Source: Phoronis australis
Lineage: Eukaryota > Phoronida > Phoronidae
NCBI GenBank assembly: GCA_002633005.1
Contig: NMRA01000119.1
Location: 193,636 to 257,635, forward strand
Direction: 5' to 3'
DNA length: 64,000 bases
This document shows positions 61,701 through 64,000 of this stretch, piece by piece (position 1 is the first letter of the stretch; every line of letters starts with the position of its first letter). The notes under the pieces are model-generated. The model saw only the letters and a program-made list of their open reading frames with translations, had not been told where the DNA came from and did no database searches. The translations under genes and the position numbers were made by a program.

Positions 61701-63214
61701 TTCATTCTGTCTGTCAGGTCATTGTATCACTGTGCTAATTGTCTCGCAGGAGCGAATAAATCTGGTAACAATTAATTAAATCCAATCTATCTTAGAACTT
61801 TGCATTACACGTCAAGTAAGCCTCCTCTGCAACTGAATGTGACTAATATTCTAACTGATAGTCTGTTCTCCTTGTCAAGGACTCGCCAATCATCGACCAA
61901 TACCCAACGAACTTTAAGATCGATCTCAACGGTAAAAAGTACGCGTGGCAAGGGGTGGCGCTCCTACCATTTGTGGATGAACAGAGGCTGCTGGCAGCCT
62001 TGGAGACTGTGTACCCTGATCTGACAAATGAAGAGAGTGAGTCAAGCTTTAGTCACATATTGTCTAAGTCCGGTTGTTCTTGACTTATTTAACACACCTT
62101 ATGGCATTCGAGTAAAACTACTTTTTGTGCTATTTTTTACAGAAATAAAGATCAAGGAAGTTTTAGCCTATTCTTACCTTAGTTTGTTCAGTTTTAAAGT
62201 GGAACTTGCACACTAATTCCGTATAGTTGTGATTGCTTGGTAACGCAACACGTAGCGACCATGTGAATATGAAGTAGATTGAAAATTGCCAAATATTTTT
62301 AAGAACGAGTTTTGTGTCGAAAGTGATCCGCCATAAATCACTTAACCATGTCCAGTTACTATCGTGACGTGGTGTTGGGGAATAACACTGCATGATGCGG
62401 GTTATGTGAGCCCCCCAAGGCAGGGTGTTTGAGTGCAAAGGTCATCTATTTGCAAAATTTTTTTGTTTTCACAGTTACAAGTTGTTAATGAATACAACTG
62501 TTTTTTGGTTATCGTAGCTGTTCAATTAGCACTGTCGTTTAGTTCCTGCTATACATTAGCATAGTTAGGAGCATGCAAATACATAAACAACAAGTTTTTG
62601 ATATTTGCAGAGAGGTAATCAGCCTCTGATAAATAGAAAATTGACAAGTTTTCCTATTATGTTGTGGATGATAAGTGAAGAATTACGGTTGTTTCTTGAG
62701 GAGGTCGAAGAAACAATTAAGTTTTGTGGTGCATTTGTTGATCTATGTACTGTCATTGTTATTCTCTTTGTGTTTTGTCATCACGTTTTCATGTCAAGTC
62801 TAATCTGCAAGTCGCTACTTATCCGTATAGTAAAGGCACTGGAACGTATTGTATTTATCTGCATTGGAAATTCATTTTAATACTTTTGCCATTACTTTTT
62901 GTTTATCTTTGTGCTTTGTTAATGAAATTTGGAATGTACTGACAAAGCAATTTATATGACTGTTTTTTGGTTGTTTACATAGATACAATCAGCTATGTGT
63001 CTTCAACAATGTTTTCTTGACACAAATCGTTGAAGTCTTCAGCGAAAAACTTTTGCTTTTATGATGAATTTTTGAAAAATGAAAAATTACATGGGTCTCC
63101 ATTTCTCTCCCAGGGAGCCGTAACGTGCGTGGAGATGATCGACTGTTTGTTAGTCGTTGGCATCCAGTGGCAGACTTCATCGACGCCCTCTACGAAGGAG
63201 ACAGAAACATGGAG
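46643..63214 (+). CDS. XRN2: XRN2 nuclear 5'-3' exoribonuclease, 21 exons, 3' partial
   Basis: Twenty-one exons join in one frame to 717 residues from the start [19 protein letters not shown]. This is the N-terminal three quarters of XRN2/Rat1 (human about 950 residues); the C-terminal part lies past the window. XRN2 degrades 5'-monophosphate RNA in the nucleus, drives transcription termination after poly(A) cleavage and trims rRNA and snoRNA. All metal-binding acids are present: D54 (YLDMNGIIH), D103 (YMAIDGV), E204/E206 (PGEGEHK), D234/D236 (CGADADLIM) and D346 ([10 protein letters not shown]). The XRN2-type zinc knuckle [14 protein letters not shown] (264-277) is intact, distinguishing it from cytoplasmic XRN1. 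A low-complexity [14 protein letters not shown] linker, likely holding a nuclear localisation signal, precedes the [11 protein letters not shown] segment. The 415-base gap falls in intron 12 and does not obviously remove coding sequence, though a small exon there cannot be excluded. Confidence 0.97.
46840..46871. repeat. Perfect 11-bp hairpin in XRN2 intron 1
   Basis: caccgtctcta (46840-46850) and tagagacggtg (46861-46871) pair exactly around a 10-base loop, about 120 bp after exon 1. Confidence 0.85.
48205..48275 (+). repeat. tRNA-like SINE head
   Basis: tggctgattggttagga resembles an A box and gggtttcgagtcac a B box, about 25 bp apart, as in tRNA-derived SINEs. It does not fold as a proper tRNA by inspection. 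Confidence 0.45.
48361..48600 (+). CDS. XRN2: XRN2 exon 2 (first catalytic aspartates)
   Basis: Acceptor aatttctttatag, donor GTG/gtgagt; 80 codons, phase 0. [20 protein letters not shown] and [11 protein letters not shown] are nearly identical to human XRN2. Confidence 0.98.
48904..48965 (+). CDS. XRN2: XRN2 exon 3
   Basis: Acceptor tttccatttcag, donor ACTGG/gtatgt; 62 nt, ends in phase 2. [19 protein letters not shown] is the conserved basic helix that contacts the RNA 5' phosphate. Confidence 0.95.
49205..49316 (+). CDS. XRN2: XRN2 exon 4
   Basis: Acceptor gtctttctcctag, donor CCG/gtgagt; 112 nt. Reads [20 protein letters not shown] through HFDSNCITP. Confidence 0.95.
49490..49735. repeat. 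Dispersed repeat, family ACACAATATGG (diverged copy)
   Basis: atgacacaatgttgtggacaag (49512) and tgccaattttggaagttatt + ttcgtc (49691) follow the order of the forward copy at 30040. Located in XRN2 intron 4. Confidence 0.45.
49904..50066 (+). CDS. XRN2: XRN2 exon 5 (catalytic glutamates)
   Basis: Acceptor cctctgatggcag, donor AGAG/gtaatg; 163 nt, phase 1. Contains [20 protein letters not shown] followed by [12 protein letters not shown]. Confidence 0.96.
50783..50851 (+). CDS. XRN2: XRN2 exon 6 (DAD motif)
   Basis: Acceptor ttatttttgcag, donor CTTG/gtttgt; 69 nt. [20 protein letters not shown] is almost unchanged from human XRN2. Confidence 0.96.
51411..51550 (+). CDS. XRN2: XRN2 exon 7 (zinc knuckle)
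   Basis: Acceptor gcttgtaatgcag, donor GAG/gtagat; 140 nt. Contains [16 protein letters not shown] and the CX2CX4HX4C knuckle. Confidence 0.96.
52049..52177 (+). CDS. XRN2: XRN2 exon 8
   Basis: Acceptor ccctttgtccag, donor GAG/gtaatg; 43 codons. Reads [20 protein letters not shown]. Confidence 0.95.
52337..52601. mobile_element. MITE-like element in XRN2 intron 8
   Basis: The left end gtttcatggtaggtgact is mirrored by aatcactttcatgaaac at the right. The interior tctctgagaatgtacgcata + act matches the elements at 37311 and 26700. Confidence 0.75.
52857..52936 (+). CDS. XRN2: XRN2 exon 9 (GNDFLPHLP)
   Basis: Acceptor tttcctttttcag, donor ATCAG/gtaaag; 80 nt, phase 2. Reads [20 protein letters not shown]. 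Confidence 0.97.
53655..53712 (+). CDS. XRN2: XRN2 exon 10
   Basis: Acceptor ttactgttttcag, donor GGG/gtaagt; 58 nt. Reads [19 protein letters not shown]. Confidence 0.95.
54490..54597 (+). CDS. XRN2: XRN2 exon 11
   Basis: Acceptor tttgttcttcag, donor GAT/gtaagc; 36 codons. Reads [20 protein letters not shown] followed by [11 protein letters not shown]. Confidence 0.95.
55300..55347 (+). CDS. XRN2: XRN2 exon 12 (basic helix)
   Basis: Acceptor tctgttttcaatag, donor CGG/gtaagt; 16 codons. [16 protein letters not shown] matches FRRRQKEKRKRMKR of human XRN2. Confidence 0.9.
55650..56337. repeat. 62-bp satellite array in XRN2 intron 12
   Basis: About eleven copies of a 62-bp unit (attaaaagtctgttgtatgc + tgccttacactgttagtagt + aaacttacagtgactgaatg + at) follow head to tail. 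Only the first copy is variant; the rest look identical. The array runs into the assembly gap. Confidence 0.97.
56338..56752. other. Assembly gap (415 N)
   Basis: A run of N directly follows the 62-bp array, so the true array length is unknown; the right side of the gap is not array sequence. Confidence 0.99.
57341..57394 (+). CDS. XRN2: XRN2 exon 13
   Basis: Acceptor gtttcttctgtag, donor CAG/gtacgg; 18 codons. [18 protein letters not shown] corresponds to the poorly conserved PAFTPSGILTPHAL region. Confidence 0.8.
57508..57642 (+). CDS. XRN2: XRN2 exon 14
   Basis: Acceptor ctgtctttttgaag, donor CTG/gtgagt; 45 codons. A Asn/Arg/Ser-rich linker ([20 protein letters not shown]), comparable in position to the linker of human XRN2. 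Confidence 0.85.
58041..58126 (+). CDS. XRN2: XRN2 exon 15 (acidic linker)
   Basis: Acceptor tctcatttgccag, donor GTCAG/gtatac; 86 nt, phase 2. Reads [20 protein letters not shown]; human has IKRKAEDSDSEPEPEDN here. Confidence 0.9.
58164..59275. repeat. Direct repeat pair in XRN2 intron 15
   Basis: About 85 bp at 58164-58250 recurs at 59184-59275, sharing aactgtgtatccttgartag and tggtctct, 1.0 kb apart in the same orientation. A MITE (58431-58828) lies between the two copies. Confidence 0.7.
58431..58828. mobile_element. MITE with about 45-bp terminal inverted repeats
   Basis: gaccagggcccggtctctaa at the left end is matched by ttggagaccgggccctggtc at the right, and the inverse match continues through ctttgttctcgaaacgaactcg. 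The length is 398 bp and there is no coding sequence. No clear target-site duplication is visible. Confidence 0.88.
59650..59734 (+). CDS. XRN2: XRN2 exon 16
   Basis: Acceptor tctcttgttcag, donor GTG/gtatgt; 85 nt. Reads [20 protein letters not shown]. Confidence 0.96.
60358..60408 (+). CDS. XRN2: XRN2 exon 17
   Basis: Acceptor tttgtcactgcag, donor CAG/gtaagt; 17 codons. [17 protein letters not shown] is too short for a simple open-frame screen but matches [17 protein letters not shown]. Confidence 0.95.
60707..60814 (+). CDS. XRN2: XRN2 exon 18
   Basis: Acceptor gtttcttgtcag, donor CCG/gtgagt; 36 codons. Reads [20 protein letters not shown], near-identical to the human segment. Confidence 0.97.
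61182..61271 (+). CDS. XRN2: XRN2 exon 19
   Basis: Acceptor actgtctgtttcag, donor CCG/gtcagt; 30 codons. Reads [20 protein letters not shown]. Confidence 0.95.
61880..62036 (+). CDS. XRN2: XRN2 exon 20
   Basis: Acceptor ctccttgtcaag, donor GAGA/gtgagt; 157 nt, phase 1. Reads [20 protein letters not shown] and VYPDLTNEE. Confidence 0.97.
63114..63214 (+). CDS. XRN2: XRN2 exon 21 (last in window)
   Basis: Acceptor tttctctcccag, donor GAG/gtaagg; 101 nt. [20 protein letters not shown] corresponds to RRNSLGGDVLFVGKHHPLHD. The gene continues beyond 64000. Confidence 0.92.
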
Positions 63215-64000
63215 GTAAGGTCTTTCTCATGTGCAGATTAGTTGCACATTTACCCTGTAACATCAGCTCCTTCAACTGTATGCATTCAAAATTTCTCTCC
63301 ATATTTGAGTCCATCACTGTGTTGTCATTTATGTCAGTTGCATCAAAAAGTTATTGTTATGTTGAGCACTGCTTCAGCAGGTCAGAAATTGCCAACTTAA
63401 AAGTTAGAAGAAATTAGTCTACTATGCCTAAAATAACATCCAGGAACTCCATTCCAACCACAGTATAACCGTAGAAAGCAAGAAGTGTTAACTTGGTTTA
63501 CAATAGTTGAAGTATTGAACGCTTACTATTGCATGAAACGGAGTATCTCGTAGTGGTAGTAGTCAGTTACAACATGCCCGCATTTGGTCAACGGGTTGTC
63601 TCCTCTGAATAACCGGCATCAAAATGCTTATCAAAATGTGGGCTCTTTATCTTCGACTATTGCTCCCTAAAGTAATAGATTAACTAAACAGGGCTCAATA
63701 TAACTGTAAGTACAGTAAAATCACTATGAATCGGATCCAACCAGACCAAAAGGTTTTATCCGTGTGATGCATAATCCGTCTTTGAAAGGCTGTGTGAATG
63801 AATCAGACCAGCTGCACCGCTTAATTTTGTCTAAGTTGGGCGAAGATCCAACTTTTGCAAATTTTACAATACAGCCTGATGTAGTGGTTAGTAGTCTCGC
63901 ACTGCAGTTGCGTCGACATTTTTACATGATGTTGCTTGAGTAACTGAGAGGACAGACTTGTTTTGGATTGCCATTTCTTAATCTGGAGAATACAATATTC
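63215..64000 (+). other. XRN2 intron 21, no exon recognised
   Basis: No further XRN2 exon is seen up to the window end. A tRNA-like A-box (tagtggttagtagtctcgca at about 63884) may be a SINE fragment. Confidence 0.5.

Overview
The window is nuclear DNA from an animal, almost certainly an invertebrate. All coding sequence is split into short exons with GT-AG introns of about 100 bp to 9 kb, the sequence is AT-rich, and the introns are full of small inverted-repeat elements and tandem repeats. Every recognisable gene is a conserved metazoan family. The style (many C-type lectins, MITEs, minisatellites) would fit a cnidarian, amphioxus, hemichordate or mollusc; the phylum cannot be fixed from sequence reading alone. 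There are two isolated ambiguous bases (33416, 47961) and one 415-base assembly gap (56338-56752).

Layout: (1) 1-502, minus strand: the start of a leucine-rich-repeat protein running off the left edge. (2) 3002-18567, plus strand: nine exons of a LRRK1-like ROCO kinase, from the alpha-C helix of the kinase domain through the C-terminal WD40 domain to the stop codon; the LRR, ROC, COR and kinase glycine-loop/lysine exons are not in the window. (3) 9705-10817, minus strand: a complete two-exon secreted C-type lectin nested antisense in the 6.1-kb intron 5 of the kinase gene. (4) 18568-28596: gene 3' flanks and repeats, no recognised gene. (5) 28597-41088, minus strand: a three-exon CDC42 small effector (CDC42SE/SPEC) gene found from splice sites and its CRIB motif, with a likely untranslated first exon near 46237-46320. 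(6) 46643-63214, plus strand: 21 exons (717 residues) of the nuclear 5'-3' exoribonuclease XRN2, divergent from CDC42SE and continuing past the right edge.

The kinase and CDC42SE genes converge; CDC42SE and XRN2 diverge from an interval of a few hundred bases that may be a shared promoter. The genes do not form a known pathway; this is ordinary animal gene neighbourhood. The non-coding part holds several families of non-autonomous inverted-repeat elements present in two to four copies, two large foldback structures, a 27-bp minisatellite starting directly after a kinase splice donor, and a 62-bp satellite array that runs into the assembly gap in XRN2 intron 12. I found no sign of a novel multi-gene system; the most valuable results are the reconstructed split genes (lectin, CDC42SE, XRN2, kinase), the odd LRR/kinase junction at the left end, and the repeat families.
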